A stretch of 33,510 nt of DNA from Parabacteroides faecalis (GTDB lineage Bacteria > Bacteroidota > Bacteroidia > Bacteroidales > Tannerellaceae), in contig NZ_JAKZMM010000045.1 in the NCBI RefSeq assembly GCF_022809355.1, positions 1 through 33,510 of the forward strand, read 5' to 3'. A program made the position numbers and the translations under genes. The notes below the pieces were generated by a model, which made no database searches, was not told the origin of the DNA, and was given only the letters and a program-made list of their open reading frames with translations. Shown here piece after piece: positions 16,986 through 26,635 of the stretch; the stretch's first letter is position 1, and every line of letters begins with the position of its first letter.

Positions 16986-19964
16986 ATGAATATGAAATTG
17001 ATTTATATAAGTTTTTTCCTCTTGCTTCCTTTTTTCTATATACAAGCAGGGGAACCTCAAAAGATACAATTACCAGAAAATCCGTCACGGGTAATGACTT
17101 ATTCTGCAAAAGAATTGCAGAAATATATTTGGTTGCGGTGTAATAAACTATTACCTGTAGAAGAAGGAATTTCGAATAAGCATGAAAAATACATGATTTG
17201 TTTGCAAATAGATTCTGTGTCCTTAGGACAGGAAGAGTATTTGATAAATAAGCAACAAGAAAACTTATATATACATGGAGGTTCAGAAGTTGCTCTTTTA
17301 TATGGAGTATATACTTATGCTGAACATTTAGGTGTACGCTTTGCGTTACATGGAGATATATTGCCTGATGAAAAATTTAACAAGTCTTTATTCGACTGTC
17401 CCGAGATAAAAGGAAAACCTTTATTTGAGAAAAGAGGATTACTTCCATTTCATGATTTTCCGGAAGGTCCAGATTTATGGGATGAAGACATGTATAAATC
17501 ATGTATAACGCAGATGATAAAAATGAAGTTGAACTTTTTCTCTTTGCATACATATCCTCACGTAGAGGCAAATGTTTGGATAGGTTTGTCAGAAGACGTA
17601 TTACCCAATGGGGATGTATCATATTCTTATCCGACATCTTTGGCGAATACTGCAAGAAGTACCTCTTGGGGATATTCTGCTATGAATACGAGAGATTACA
17701 GTAGTGGAGCAGCTTCGTTATTTTCGGATTCAGTATACATGAGTCCTTTATTAGGTGGAATTCCATGGCCGAAAGATTCAGAGCAAATGAATGGTGTATT
17801 CAATCGAACAGGGAATTTGTTTGATCAGGTGTTTTCATTGGGGAAAAGCCTGGGAGTTCAATTCTGTGTTGGTTTAGAAAGCCCTATATCTATACCGGGT
17901 CCGGTACGGGAACGTTTAAAACAAAAAGGAATAAATCCGGATAGCAACGAGGCTGTTTACGAATTATATAAAGGTATATTTACTCGAATTAAAAGAGCAC
18001 ACCCGTTGGATTATTTTTGGTTATGGTCTCCGGAAGGTTGGACGTGGGGAACTCCAACAAAAGCTTCTGTCGAAGCGACAATAACGGATATAAATATAGC
18101 CAGAAGAGCATTAAACGAAGTATTACCTTCTTGTGGTTTTGGAGTAAGTGGTTGGGTGATTGGGCCACCTGATAATAAATGTCTGTTTGATACGGTATTG
18201 CCTAAAACAGATTTCATTTCATCACTAAGTAGATTATGCGGTCAGGAACGATTGGACTTAGGTTATCATCAATTGCCAGAAGACCGTTTTTCTTTCCCGA
18301 TATTATGGATGGAGGATGATCCAGCGTTGACAACTCCTCAGTTTTGGGTGGGACGCTTGCGTAGTGATTTAGCTGAAAGTTATGGAGCAGGAAGTAAAGG
18401 AGTCAATGCTAATTTTTGGAGAACATCTTCAATAGCCCCTAATTTGATGGCCTATGCACAAGGTTGTTGGGAACAAAAAGAATGGAATCCTTTTTGGGGT
18501 AAAGAATATCAGGTTCAGTTGACAAAAAGTGACCTACGAAAAGGTGGAATAGGACAGAACTATTATAAACATATAAAAGGAACAGAAGATCAATACCTTT
18601 ACAATACTCAAAGATATGATATAAAGGGATATCGAATCAATCTTCCGAATGGAAATTATCGGGTTACTTTCTTGTTTAGTGAAACAAAATATAAAGAACC
18701 TGATAAACGTGTGTTTGACATTGCTTTAGAAGGAGAAAAACTACTTCAAGGAATAGATGTCTATAAGTTGGTGGGTAGTGATACGGTTTGTCAGGTGGTA
18801 TCACCTGATTTTCGGGTTGATGATTTTACTTTGGATATTGATATTGAACCCCTAAAAGGAGAGACTTTCCTATCAGCTTTCATTATAGAAGGTATGACTG
18901 ATGATGTGAATCAAATAAAAGGAGAACCTTATAGACGTTGTATAGACGTTGGAGGTGGTTTATATAAAGATTTTGAAGCGGATTTAAATGAATTTGAAAG
19001 TAACGCCCCAGAAATAAAGCGGGATTTATCTTGTTTTTCATTTTATTTGGATTATGCTCAAGTTATGTTTGGTAAAGAAGCAGCGAAAGAGATTGCCCGA
19101 ATATTTGAATCAGTGGATGGAACTGTTGGTAATGAGGGTTTTCGAAATTTTAAGATGCCTCGCCCAGCCGCTTGGATAACAGGTCCAGGTGTTATTAATC
19201 CGAATGAAAAGAGCTGGCAAGAAGAATCTATAAAGTATGCATTTGTAGATTCCTTGAATATTTTACGTGATAGAATCTCAGGCAAAGGAAATTTGGAGCG
19301 ATTCGATTATTGGTTGAATACATTTAAATACTTACGTTCTATGGGGCAATTGGGATGTGTTCGGGGGGAATTAGATAAAAAGATGAAGGAAATGTCTAAT
19401 TATTCCCATTTAGAACAAAAATCTTTTGTTTCGGATCAGATATTACCCCTTCGAATTCAGTTATCCAGATTGTGGGAAGAAATGTTGGGGTATTTGATTC
19501 AAACAGTAAATACAACAGGCGAATTGGGGACTGTTATCAATTTAGAATCACAAACTCGTAAGACATACTCTTTCTTAAACAAATATGATAAGGATATAGA
19601 AACCATTTTAGGGGAAAAGTTACCCTCAACAGTTTGTTTATCTGAAGTATATTCAGGATCACCAAGAATGTTTGTTTTGAATGAACGAAGTATGCTTGAA
19701 AAAGGAGAAGCCTATACGTTAAAACTTCATGTGTTAGGTTCTGATAAAATGGATAAAGAACCGATTCTTTATTACAGAGAATTAGGGACAAAGAAATTCA
19801 AGAAAGTGGTGATGGAGAAAAAAACAGATAGATATTTTGAGATACAGATTCCAAATAGAGAGAATCGAACATTGGAATACTATATTGAAACTAAATTTAC
19901 AACTCAAACAGTTCGTTATCCAGTATCTGCTCCTCAATGTAATAAAACATGGGTTTATTATTGA
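16986..19964 (+). CDS. Large exported protein of unclear glycosidase family, with a GH67/GH20b-like N-terminus and a malectin-like insert
   Basis: 992 residues with a signal peptide (about 1-21). Residues about 25-125 look like the alpha/beta domain that precedes the barrel in GH67, GH20 and DUF4838/GH163-type proteins (SRVMTYSAKELQKYIWLR, then YGVYTYAEHLGVRFALHGD). A barrel-like part follows (about 145-510): DMYKSCITQMIKMKLNFFSLHTYP, then YFWLWSPEGWTWG with Glu350 and ILWMEDDPAL with Glu443, Asp444 and Asp445 as candidate catalytic acids. Residues about 535-650 resemble a malectin-like carbohydrate-binding domain (LPNGNYRVTFLFSETKYKEPDKRVFDIALEG, then FLSAFIIEGM). The tail (about 660-990) is helical, then ends in a small beta-rich domain. 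I cannot place it in a named GH family. It ends the susC-GH3 transcript. Confidence 0.6.
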   Translation: MNMKLIYISFFLLLPFFYIQAGEPQKIQLPENPSRVMTYSAKELQKYIWLRCNKLLPVEEGISNKHEKYMICLQIDSVSLGQEEYLINKQQENLYIHGGSEVALLYGVYTYAEHLGVRFALHGDILPDEKFNKSLFDCPEIKGKPLFEKRGLLPFHDFPEGPDLWDEDMYKSCITQMIKMKLNFFSLHTYPHVEANVWIGLSEDVLPNGDVSYSYPTSLANTARSTSWGYSAMNTRDYSSGAASLFSDSVYMSPLLGGIPWPKDSEQMNGVFNRTGNLFDQVFSLGKSLGVQFCVGLESPISIPGPVRERLKQKGINPDSNEAVYELYKGIFTRIKRAHPLDYFWLWSPEGWTWGTPTKASVEATITDINIARRALNEVLPSCGFGVSGWVIGPPDNKCLFDTVLPKTDFISSLSRLCGQERLDLGYHQLPEDRFSFPILWMEDDPALTTPQFWVGRLRSDLAESYGAGSKGVNANFWRTSSIAPNLMAYAQGCWEQKEWNPFWGKEYQVQLTKSDLRKGGIGQNYYKHIKGTEDQYLYNTQRYDIKGYRINLPNGNYRVTFLFSETKYKEPDKRVFDIALEGEKLLQGIDVYKLVGSDTVCQVVSPDFRVDDFTLDIDIEPLKGETFLSAFIIEGMTDDVNQIKGEPYRRCIDVGGGLYKDFEADLNEFESNAPEIKRDLSCFSFYLDYAQVMFGKEAAKEIARIFESVDGTVGNEGFRNFKMPRPAAWITGPGVINPNEKSWQEESIKYAFVDSLNILRDRISGKGNLERFDYWLNTFKYLRSMGQLGCVRGELDKKMKEMSNYSHLEQKSFVSDQILPLRIQLSRLWEEMLGYLIQTVNTTGELGTVINLESQTRKTYSFLNKYDKDIETILGEKLPSTVCLSEVYSGSPRMFVLNERSMLEKGEAYTLKLHVLGSDKMDKEPILYYRELGTKKFKKVVMEKKTDRYFEIQIPNRENRTLEYYIETKFTTQTVRYPVSAPQCNKTWVYY

Positions 19965-20317
19965 CTCTTAGAATTTTATTAAGTAAAGTATGTAGAGAAT
20001 AGTCTGTACTTTTTATTGATTGATCATTAATGATATTTTTATTGTAACATTTAAGTTGTATTTATACTGAAGGATCTATATTAAGTAGGTTTCTGAGAAG
20101 CAAATCGGAGTAATACCTGAGTTGATAGGAGAGGCTGTAAAATATATATGGTACAATTACTATTGAAGGTATGTTTTTGAAATCTAGTGAGATTAATATG
20201 GATAAGAACTAGATCTATGTTATTTTAACAGCTATTTTAAGATTAAATAGACGGAATGGTAGGTCTTTTGATTTGTATCCGTAAAATGGTGTGATTAATT
20301 ATAGTAAGTGAATAGAA
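19965..20317. other. Intergenic gap of 353 bp, AT-rich, no gene seen
   Basis: No reading frame above a dozen codons with coding character was found. A 12-bp palindrome (ATCATTAATGAT, 20023-20034) is followed within two bases by a T-rich stretch and could be a weak terminator for the preceding gene. No exact TTTG/TAnnTTTG pair was recognized before the next ATG, although a long leader for the next gene is likely to lie here. Confidence 0.5.
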
Positions 20318-22831
20318 ATGAGAAAATTAGGCATGGATAAGAAATGGTTTCATCTAGTAATATTCCTTTTAATATGTGGAAAAGCATTAGCCTCTTATAG
20401 TGGATATGTTTATGTAGATAGGAATGGAAATCAGCAATATGATGAAGGTGAGCAGCCTTTAACTAAAGTTTCGGTTTCTGATGGATTGAATGTGGTACAG
20501 ACTGATGCGGAAGGACGATTTGAGTTACCAGGGTATACTGAAGCGAGATTTGTGTTTATAACGATACCGAGTGGTTATCGGGCATTTACTTATTATCAAC
20601 GAATCCAATCTGAACAAACTTCGTATGATTTTGGGTTGCAGCGGGTAAATTCGAAGGTCGTACAGAAGGATGGAACTCATCGTTTTATTCATATATCGGA
20701 TACGCATATGTTTGATGAATATCGAACGGCTTCGGACGGATATGCTTTAAGCGTAGAACATTTACGGGAGTACGTTGAAAATGAGGATATCGCTTTTGTG
20801 ATTCATACTGGTGATGTTGCTCGAGAAGGTTTTGCTTCGTATAAAGACTTTCTGAACAATGAGAATATGCCTACATCTCAGATGTTTTATTGTGTGGGTA
20901 ACCATGATTTGGGCGAAGGTAAATATGGAGAAGAATCTTTTGAGAAGTATTTTGGACCCACATATTATTCTTTTGAAGTAGGAAATATTCATTATATTGT
21001 AACGCCGATGGCTTATGGTGATGGGAAACCTACTTATACGAATGAAAGTATTGGTGAATGGTTGAAGAATGATTTGAAGTATGTTTCTGAAGGGAAACCT
21101 ATTATTGCGTTTAATCACAGTGTAATGAGTGCAGATGGCCATTTTCGGTTTGGAAGTGAAAAAAAAGGATATATAGATTTGTCCAATTATAATTTAAGAG
21201 CTTGGATTTATGGTCATTGGCATCATGATCGAATGTATTATCATGATGACTCTGATGTATTAATGATTTGTTCTCCTGGAAATATAAGAGGCTCGTATGA
21301 TCATTCTCCATCATCATTTCGAGTTTTAACAGTCAATCCAAAAGGAGATTTAAAATCTGATATTCGATATCCGTATATTTACAATTCATTACAAATAGCT
21401 TCTATTGATAATGGAAAGGCTACGGTCACTTCTCATGGAAGTCTTCCTTTGTCAGTAAATACATATTCGGCAGTATCTTCGACGAAGAAAGTCTCCTATT
21501 GTTGTTATTTTCAAGGAAAACCTTGTGGAAAAGAATTGCCGTTAAAGCAACAAACGGATTTTTCATGGTATGCAGAGATAAAGCTTCCTGAATATTTGAA
21601 TGGACAATTGGTGACAGTGAAAGTTATTTCAGAATTTGCAAATGGAGAAGTGGCTGTGAAGAATGTAACTTTCCGTTATGACAGAACACAATCTGTACCA
21701 ATTAAGCTGGGTGCTGATTGGACTAATTTCCTACAGACATCTGGTCACGTTCCTTACCAACATAAAGGTTTCCAAACTCCATTACAATTGGCTTGGATAC
21801 AAAATGTTGGGGCAAATATTTATTTTACATCGCCGCTAGTGTATAAGGAAAATGTGTATATAGCTTCAATGGATGATAATGAAAAAGGTGAGGCCTCAAT
21901 GATTTGTATGGATGTTCGGCAAGGTACAATTCGCTGGAAATATAAATTACGCCACTCTGTGCGTAGTAGTATTGCTGCTGCGGAAGGATGCGTTTTTGCC
22001 CAAGATGTGAATGGATGGTTATACGCTTTAGATGCAGAAACGGGACATCTTGTTTGGGAAAAAGATCTGAGAATGAATAAACAGGTCCCATTGAACGATG
22101 GTTTAGTAACGGATGGAGAAATCCTTTATGCCGGAACCGGACGTACATTGAGCGCGTTTCAGGCGAAAAGTGGAAAGTTGATTTGGCAAAATAAAGATTG
22201 GGATACGGAGCATGGGACGGTCTCAACTTTTTCCGTACAGGATGGTGTGATTATAGGTCATGCTTTTTGGGAAGCGACATATGCGAATGATACTCGTACA
22301 GGACGTAAGTTATGGAGTAAAGGAATCGGTTTTGGTAGTCCTGTTGCTTTGTATAATGGATTAGCATATTATATATCTAATACCGATAATAGTCTTTCTG
22401 TTGTAGAAGCAAAAACAGGAAAGCGAATTGTTCGTAAATCATTTGATTTTGCATTGCATAATCTTTCTGTACCCTTGATAACAGAGCAGGAAATTATCTT
22501 TGGAACAGCAGAACAAGGTGTGATTGCAGTAGATCGAGAAACATTGGAGGAAAAGTGGCGATTCCGTACAGGACGTGCTATGATTTATACAGTTCCAACA
22601 TTAGGAGATCCAGCTTCTCCTGTTGAGTGTAGCCCTGTTTTAGTAGGTGATGTCGTATATATAGGTGCTTCTGATGGTTATTTATATGGATTGGATCGAA
22701 AAACAGGTCGTATGCTGTGGAAACATACAATGGGAGCTCCAGTTTTAGGGAGTGTAGCTGTATCTGGAAATGCTTTGTTTGCAGTAGATTTTTCAGGAAA
22801 TGTTTATAGTTTTGTTTCTGGTATCAGATAA
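20318..22831 (+). CDS. Calcineurin-like metallophosphoesterase fused to a PQQ-like beta-propeller, exported
   Basis: 837 residues (ATG at 20333 is an alternative) with a signal peptide ending near ALAS. Residues about 25-110 form an SdrD-B-like/Cna-type sandwich (GYVYVDRNGNQQYDEGEQPL). Residues about 120-345 are a metallophosphoesterase with all metal motifs: HISDTH (Asp128, His130), HTGDVARE (Asp166), VGNHD (Asn195, His196), FNHS and YGHWH. A linking sandwich (about 350-465) is followed by a PQQ-like WD propeller (about 480-837) with repeated blades such as IRWKYKL, GHLVWEKDL, GKLIWQNK and GRMLWKH. PQQ itself may not bind. The phosphoesterase would remove phosphate or a phosphodiester from a glycan or product outside the cytoplasm (inference). 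Codon use is AT-rich like susD. Confidence 0.85.
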   Translation: MRKLGMDKKWFHLVIFLLICGKALASYSGYVYVDRNGNQQYDEGEQPLTKVSVSDGLNVVQTDAEGRFELPGYTEARFVFITIPSGYRAFTYYQRIQSEQTSYDFGLQRVNSKVVQKDGTHRFIHISDTHMFDEYRTASDGYALSVEHLREYVENEDIAFVIHTGDVAREGFASYKDFLNNENMPTSQMFYCVGNHDLGEGKYGEESFEKYFGPTYYSFEVGNIHYIVTPMAYGDGKPTYTNESIGEWLKNDLKYVSEGKPIIAFNHSVMSADGHFRFGSEKKGYIDLSNYNLRAWIYGHWHHDRMYYHDDSDVLMICSPGNIRGSYDHSPSSFRVLTVNPKGDLKSDIRYPYIYNSLQIASIDNGKATVTSHGSLPLSVNTYSAVSSTKKVSYCCYFQGKPCGKELPLKQQTDFSWYAEIKLPEYLNGQLVTVKVISEFANGEVAVKNVTFRYDRTQSVPIKLGADWTNFLQTSGHVPYQHKGFQTPLQLAWIQNVGANIYFTSPLVYKENVYIASMDDNEKGEASMICMDVRQGTIRWKYKLRHSVRSSIAAAEGCVFAQDVNGWLYALDAETGHLVWEKDLRMNKQVPLNDGLVTDGEILYAGTGRTLSAFQAKSGKLIWQNKDWDTEHGTVSTFSVQDGVIIGHAFWEATYANDTRTGRKLWSKGIGFGSPVALYNGLAYYISNTDNSLSVVEAKTGKRIVRKSFDFALHNLSVPLITEQEIIFGTAEQGVIAVDRETLEEKWRFRTGRAMIYTVPTLGDPASPVECSPVLVGDVVYIGASDGYLYGLDRKTGRMLWKHTMGAPVLGSVAVSGNALFAVDFSGNVYSFVSGIR

Positions 22832-22908
22832 AGAGGAAATAGATCTACATATTCAGAATAAGGACGAATAATAATATATATCTTAGCAAACCTGGAAAAA
22901 ATATACTT

Positions 22909-24894
22909 ATGAGACGGATTATTATTGTATGTTCGATGGTGTTGGCGGTTATTGATGCGGCCTATGGTCAGGCAGCCAATGCCTCTGTAGAAAAAGTGTA
23001 TGTTGTATTTAAAACGCACCTGGATGTAGGGTTTACGGATTTGAGTTCTGTCGTTACCCAACGGTATGTGTCGGAATTCATACCCAAAGCATTGGATTTA
23101 TCTGAGAAGTTGCAGGCAGAGAATGCTCCCGAGAAGTATGTTTGGACAACGGGTGCGTGGATCATCTGGAAGTATATGCAGACGGCTCCGGCGCATGATG
23201 TAGCGCGTTTGGATGCTGCTATCCGGCGCGGAGACATTGTCTGGAATGCGGTGCCGTATACGTTTGAGTCGGAGGTAATGAATCGGGATCTGTTGGAAAC
23301 GAGTCTGCTGTTATCGCAAAGGTTGGATCAGCAATATGGAAAGCATACGGTTGCGGCGAAGATGACCGATGTTCCCGGACATACCCGGAGTATCGTTTCC
23401 GTAATGAGCAAAGCCGGAATCCGGATGTTGCATATCGGGGTCAACGGAGCTTCTCCGGTACCGGAAGTGCCTCCGTTTTGCCGATGGAGAGATACGGACG
23501 GCAGCGAACTGATATTGGTTTATCAGCAGAATTATGGAACGGAAGATTTACTTCCCGGTGGTAAGGTGGCCATCTCGATCAATTTTACAGGAGATAATCA
23601 CGGACCTCATACGTATGATCAGGTGAAAAAGATGTATGCGGATATTCGCGGACGCTATCCGAATGCGAAGATCATACCGGCTTCTTTCAACGAGATTGCG
23701 GAAGAACTGGTTGCGATCAAGGATCAGTTGCCGGTGGTCACTGCTGAGATTGGTGATACCTGGATTTATGGATGTGCAAGTGCTCCTGTCCGGATGGCAA
23801 AGTACAGGGCTTTGGAAGAACTGTATAGCCGCTGGCTCCGTGAGGGCAAGCTGGACAAGCATAGTGATGAGGCGCTTAATTTTGTCCTGGAATTGGGTTT
23901 GATAGCGGAACATACGCAGGGAATGGATGTGAAGACGCATTTGCAGAACTGGGATAAATATGATATGGATGCGTTTCTGCCGGCCCGTTCAAGTGCGGCT
24001 TTTGCGAAAATGGAAGCATCGTGGAAAGAGCTGGATGATTATCTGGAGTCGGCCATCGCCTATCTGCCGGAAGGATTGCAAGCAGAAGCCCATGCCGCAT
24101 TGCAGGAGATCGATCATCCGAAGAGTCCGGCTTTCTCGTCTGAAGCAGAAACGGTGTTGCCTCACACCTGGCAAGTGGATTTGTTCGGTGGGTTATTGCA
24201 ATTGAAAGGCTTGTCTTACGAAATGCTGGATAGCAAAGACTATGATCGGTTCTTGGATAAGTATCTGCGTGCCCGTTATGACTGGGCGTTGGCTGATTTA
24301 GGGAAACCCGGACTGGATAAGTCGAAAGCCGTCAGCGTTCATTTGTCTGCCCAGGAAGTACGAAAGGAAATCCGGAAAGACCGGAAAGGCGTCCGGACAA
24401 TCAGCGAACTGGTATTTCCGCAGCAGGTGTCGGTAGATAAACGGGTATATCCGGAAAGCATGTATGTAGATGTCTTCGAGTATAAGCAGGAGAAAAAGGT
24501 TGATGTGACGCTGACTGTATTAAATAAGCCTGCGGTCAGGTTGCCCGAAGCCTATTGGTTCTCTATCGGCGCAAACGATATACTGTCGGTTGTCGCCGAG
24601 AAAATCGGAGAACGGGTGGATCTGTTGGATGTCGTTGAGAAAGGAAACCGTCAGCAGCATGGAATAGATCATTATGTGGATCTGATAACATCTGCCGGAA
24701 CCTTCCGGGTATGGAGTAAAACGGCTTTTCTGGTTAATGTCGGAGAAGCCAAAGGCCTGAATTATTCATTGGATTATCCGGATAAACAAGGAGGAATTCA
24801 CTTTAACTTAAGTAATAATTATTGGGGAACCAATTATAGCATGTGGAATGAAGGTTCTTTGAGCTTTCATTTTACAATTGAGCAGTTGAAATAA
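22909..24894 (+). CDS. GH38-like exported protein, DUF5054 type
   Basis: 661 residues with a signal peptide ending near AAYGQA. THLDVGFTD carries a His37-x-Asp39 pair and KMTDVPGHTRS carries Asp154; in GH38/GH57-type seven-stranded barrels these correspond to zinc ligands (HxD) and the nucleophile Asp. The sequence fits proteins annotated as DUF5054, whose activity is undefined to my knowledge. The C-terminal half (about 370-660) is helical then beta-rich, like the GH38 mid and C-terminal domains. A mannosidase role would match GH130 nearby but is inference. GC content is distinctly higher than in the gene before it. It is 11 bases ahead of the GH43 gene, so likely co-transcribed. Confidence 0.75.
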   Translation: MRRIIIVCSMVLAVIDAAYGQAANASVEKVYVVFKTHLDVGFTDLSSVVTQRYVSEFIPKALDLSEKLQAENAPEKYVWTTGAWIIWKYMQTAPAHDVARLDAAIRRGDIVWNAVPYTFESEVMNRDLLETSLLLSQRLDQQYGKHTVAAKMTDVPGHTRSIVSVMSKAGIRMLHIGVNGASPVPEVPPFCRWRDTDGSELILVYQQNYGTEDLLPGGKVAISINFTGDNHGPHTYDQVKKMYADIRGRYPNAKIIPASFNEIAEELVAIKDQLPVVTAEIGDTWIYGCASAPVRMAKYRALEELYSRWLREGKLDKHSDEALNFVLELGLIAEHTQGMDVKTHLQNWDKYDMDAFLPARSSAAFAKMEASWKELDDYLESAIAYLPEGLQAEAHAALQEIDHPKSPAFSSEAETVLPHTWQVDLFGGLLQLKGLSYEMLDSKDYDRFLDKYLRARYDWALADLGKPGLDKSKAVSVHLSAQEVRKEIRKDRKGVRTISELVFPQQVSVDKRVYPESMYVDVFEYKQEKKVDVTLTVLNKPAVRLPEAYWFSIGANDILSVVAEKIGERVDLLDVVEKGNRQQHGIDHYVDLITSAGTFRVWSKTAFLVNVGEAKGLNYSLDYPDKQGGIHFNLSNNYWGTNYSMWNEGSLSFHFTIEQLK

Positions 24895-24905
24895 AAGGGG
24901 ATATC

Positions 24906-26339
24906 ATGAAAACGATTAGGAAGAGTTATCTGTTTGGCGCAATCGGTGGACTATGTATGTTGCCTGTATTCATGGCGTGTAACGGGAAGGCAACAGATGC
25001 CCAATCTGAAAAGCAGGAAGGCATTTGGACAGAAGCCCGGCCCATGAATCCCATTGTGCCGGAAGGTGTCTATATTGCTGATCCGGAGGTAAGGCAAATG
25101 CCTGATGGACGGATTTATCTTTATGGTTCGCGTGATGAACCGGGTAATGCCTGGTGCTCTCGTTCGTATAATGTGTTGTCGACATCCGATCTGGTACATT
25201 GGGATGTGGAACAGACTTCGTTTGCAACGCAAGGTTTGGGAAAACAAACGGATTATACGGAAGAGATCCTGTATGCTCCGGATTGCATTTATCGGGATGG
25301 TCTTTATTACCTGTATTACTGTTTGGCTGATGGCGGAGAAGGTGTGGCTGTTTCCGCTTCTCCTTATGGTCCGTTTAAGGATGGGGCAGCAATCAAGGGT
25401 ATTACGGGAATTGATCCTTCCATCTTTATTGATGACGACGGACAAGCGTATTTGTTTTGGGGACAGGCTTATGCCAAAGGAGCCAAGCTCAGTAAAGATA
25501 TGCGTTCAATCGAAGGTGGCATACGGGATAGTTTGTTGACTTATGAGGAACATGCTTTTAACGAGGCCAGTTCGGTGCGTAAACGGAATGGTATTTATTA
25601 TTATGTTTATGGCGGGCACCAGCGTCATGGTGAGTCTAATTGTGCCACGTTGAATTATGCTACGGCCACTTCGCCTTTGGGACCGTACACTTTCCGGGGT
25701 GTGATTATCGACAACTGGGGTAGTGGAAGAAACCTGGTGAATAACCATGGATGTATTGTTGAGATAAACGGGCAATGGTATGTTGCTTATCATCGTCCGA
25801 CTCATGCCAGTTCTACCATGAGGAAAGCCTGCTTGGAACCGATTACATTTAATGAAGATGGAACAATCCAGGAGGTAGAAATGACAACACAAGGCATAGG
25901 TGGACCCATTTCTCCGTTGTACAGGATGGAAGCCTTCAGGGCTTGCCTCTTGTCTGGAAATGTCTATCCAACAGTCCGTCGGCCATTGCATGATATACCG
26001 GTGGAATATTTAACCGGTATACAGGATGGAGATTATGCTTATTGGAAGTATTATGATTTTGATCAGGCGTCAGTCAATCATTTCATCTGTAAAACCTGGG
26101 ATAAAAACCTGGACGCAACGATCGAGATCCGTTTGGATACGCCGGACGGCGAGTTGCTTGGTGTTTGTGATGTGAAACCGATGGATGGTGAAACGGCTTA
26201 TGCAATTCATGAGACGAAGGTCCAGCCGGTGAAAGGAATACATGCTTTGGTCCTTGTCTTTAGGGCGAAGAATGCAGCCGATAAAGGGAAAGATTTGCTG
26301 AATCTGGAATGGTTTTCGTTTACTTCGGCTAATCAGTAA
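24906..26339 (+). CDS. GH43 family arabinosidase/xylosidase, lipoprotein
   Basis: 477 residues with a lipobox cysteine at Cys25 (VFMACNGK). The five-bladed propeller shows the three GH43 acids: Asp59 in IADPEV (base), Asp170 in GIDPSIF (modulator) and Glu220 in FNEASSV (acid). The C-terminal part (about 355-475, with DGDYAYWKYYDFDQ and IEIRLDTPDGELLG) is a CBM6-like sandwich. Together these indicate an exo-acting alpha-L-arabinofuranosidase or beta-xylosidase attached to a membrane. The start has AAGGGG before it and lies 11 bases after the DUF5054-like gene. Substrate is not determined by sequence. Confidence 0.88.
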   Translation: MKTIRKSYLFGAIGGLCMLPVFMACNGKATDAQSEKQEGIWTEARPMNPIVPEGVYIADPEVRQMPDGRIYLYGSRDEPGNAWCSRSYNVLSTSDLVHWDVEQTSFATQGLGKQTDYTEEILYAPDCIYRDGLYYLYYCLADGGEGVAVSASPYGPFKDGAAIKGITGIDPSIFIDDDGQAYLFWGQAYAKGAKLSKDMRSIEGGIRDSLLTYEEHAFNEASSVRKRNGIYYYVYGGHQRHGESNCATLNYATATSPLGPYTFRGVIIDNWGSGRNLVNNHGCIVEINGQWYVAYHRPTHASSTMRKACLEPITFNEDGTIQEVEMTTQGIGGPISPLYRMEAFRACLLSGNVYPTVRRPLHDIPVEYLTGIQDGDYAYWKYYDFDQASVNHFICKTWDKNLDATIEIRLDTPDGELLGVCDVKPMDGETAYAIHETKVQPVKGIHALVLVFRAKNAADKGKDLLNLEWFSFTSANQ

Positions 26340-26381
26340 GAAATACTGTCTGGAATCTGGATAGGGATAAACTGGAATTTA

Positions 26382-26398
26382 TCCCGTTCTAAACGGGA
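26382..26398. other. Small hairpin after the GH43 gene
   Basis: TCCCGTT and AACGGGA pair over 7 bases with a 3-base loop, 43 bases after the GH43 stop. No T-run follows, so it is a weak candidate for a transcript end or a processing site. Confidence 0.35.
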
Positions 26399-26429
26399 AT
26401 TTAGTACGGAGTTATAGACTTCTTATCCT

Positions 26430-26517
26430 TCCTCCGACCGAAGGAAGTGTTTCCTCCGATCAGAGGATGGCTTTCCTCCGTTCGAAGGACACCTTTCCTC
26501 CGATCGGAGGAAAGGTA
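26430..26517. repeat. Four 22-bp tandem repeats with palindromic cores
   Basis: TCCTCCG recurs at 26430, 26452, 26474 and 26496, exactly 22 bases apart. Each unit has the core TCCTCCGnnCnnAGGA-like palindrome (units 1-4 read CCGACCGAAGGA, CCGATCAGAGGA, CCGTTCGAAGGA and CCGATCGGAGGA after TCCT) and a six-base variable spacer ending mostly in TT. Around the last unit the self-complementarity is perfect for 26 bases (26491-26516). The array lies in the 296-bp gap before the broken GH38-like gene. It could be a cooperative operator or an extragenic palindrome cluster. Not a CRISPR: spacers are only about six bases. Confidence 0.85.
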
Positions 26518-26635
26518 AGCTCTCGTATGAGAATGAATAAGTTCCCTTGAGAAACAGGATAACAGGTCGGTTATGAAGAGGAGAATATGTAAGATAAAAA
26601 GAAATATCAAGTCAATAAGATAAACTAAAAACGGT

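Noticed and set aside
26430-26517. CRISPR array
   Set aside because: Spacing is 22 bases in total with only about six variable bases per unit, and no cas genes are in the window.
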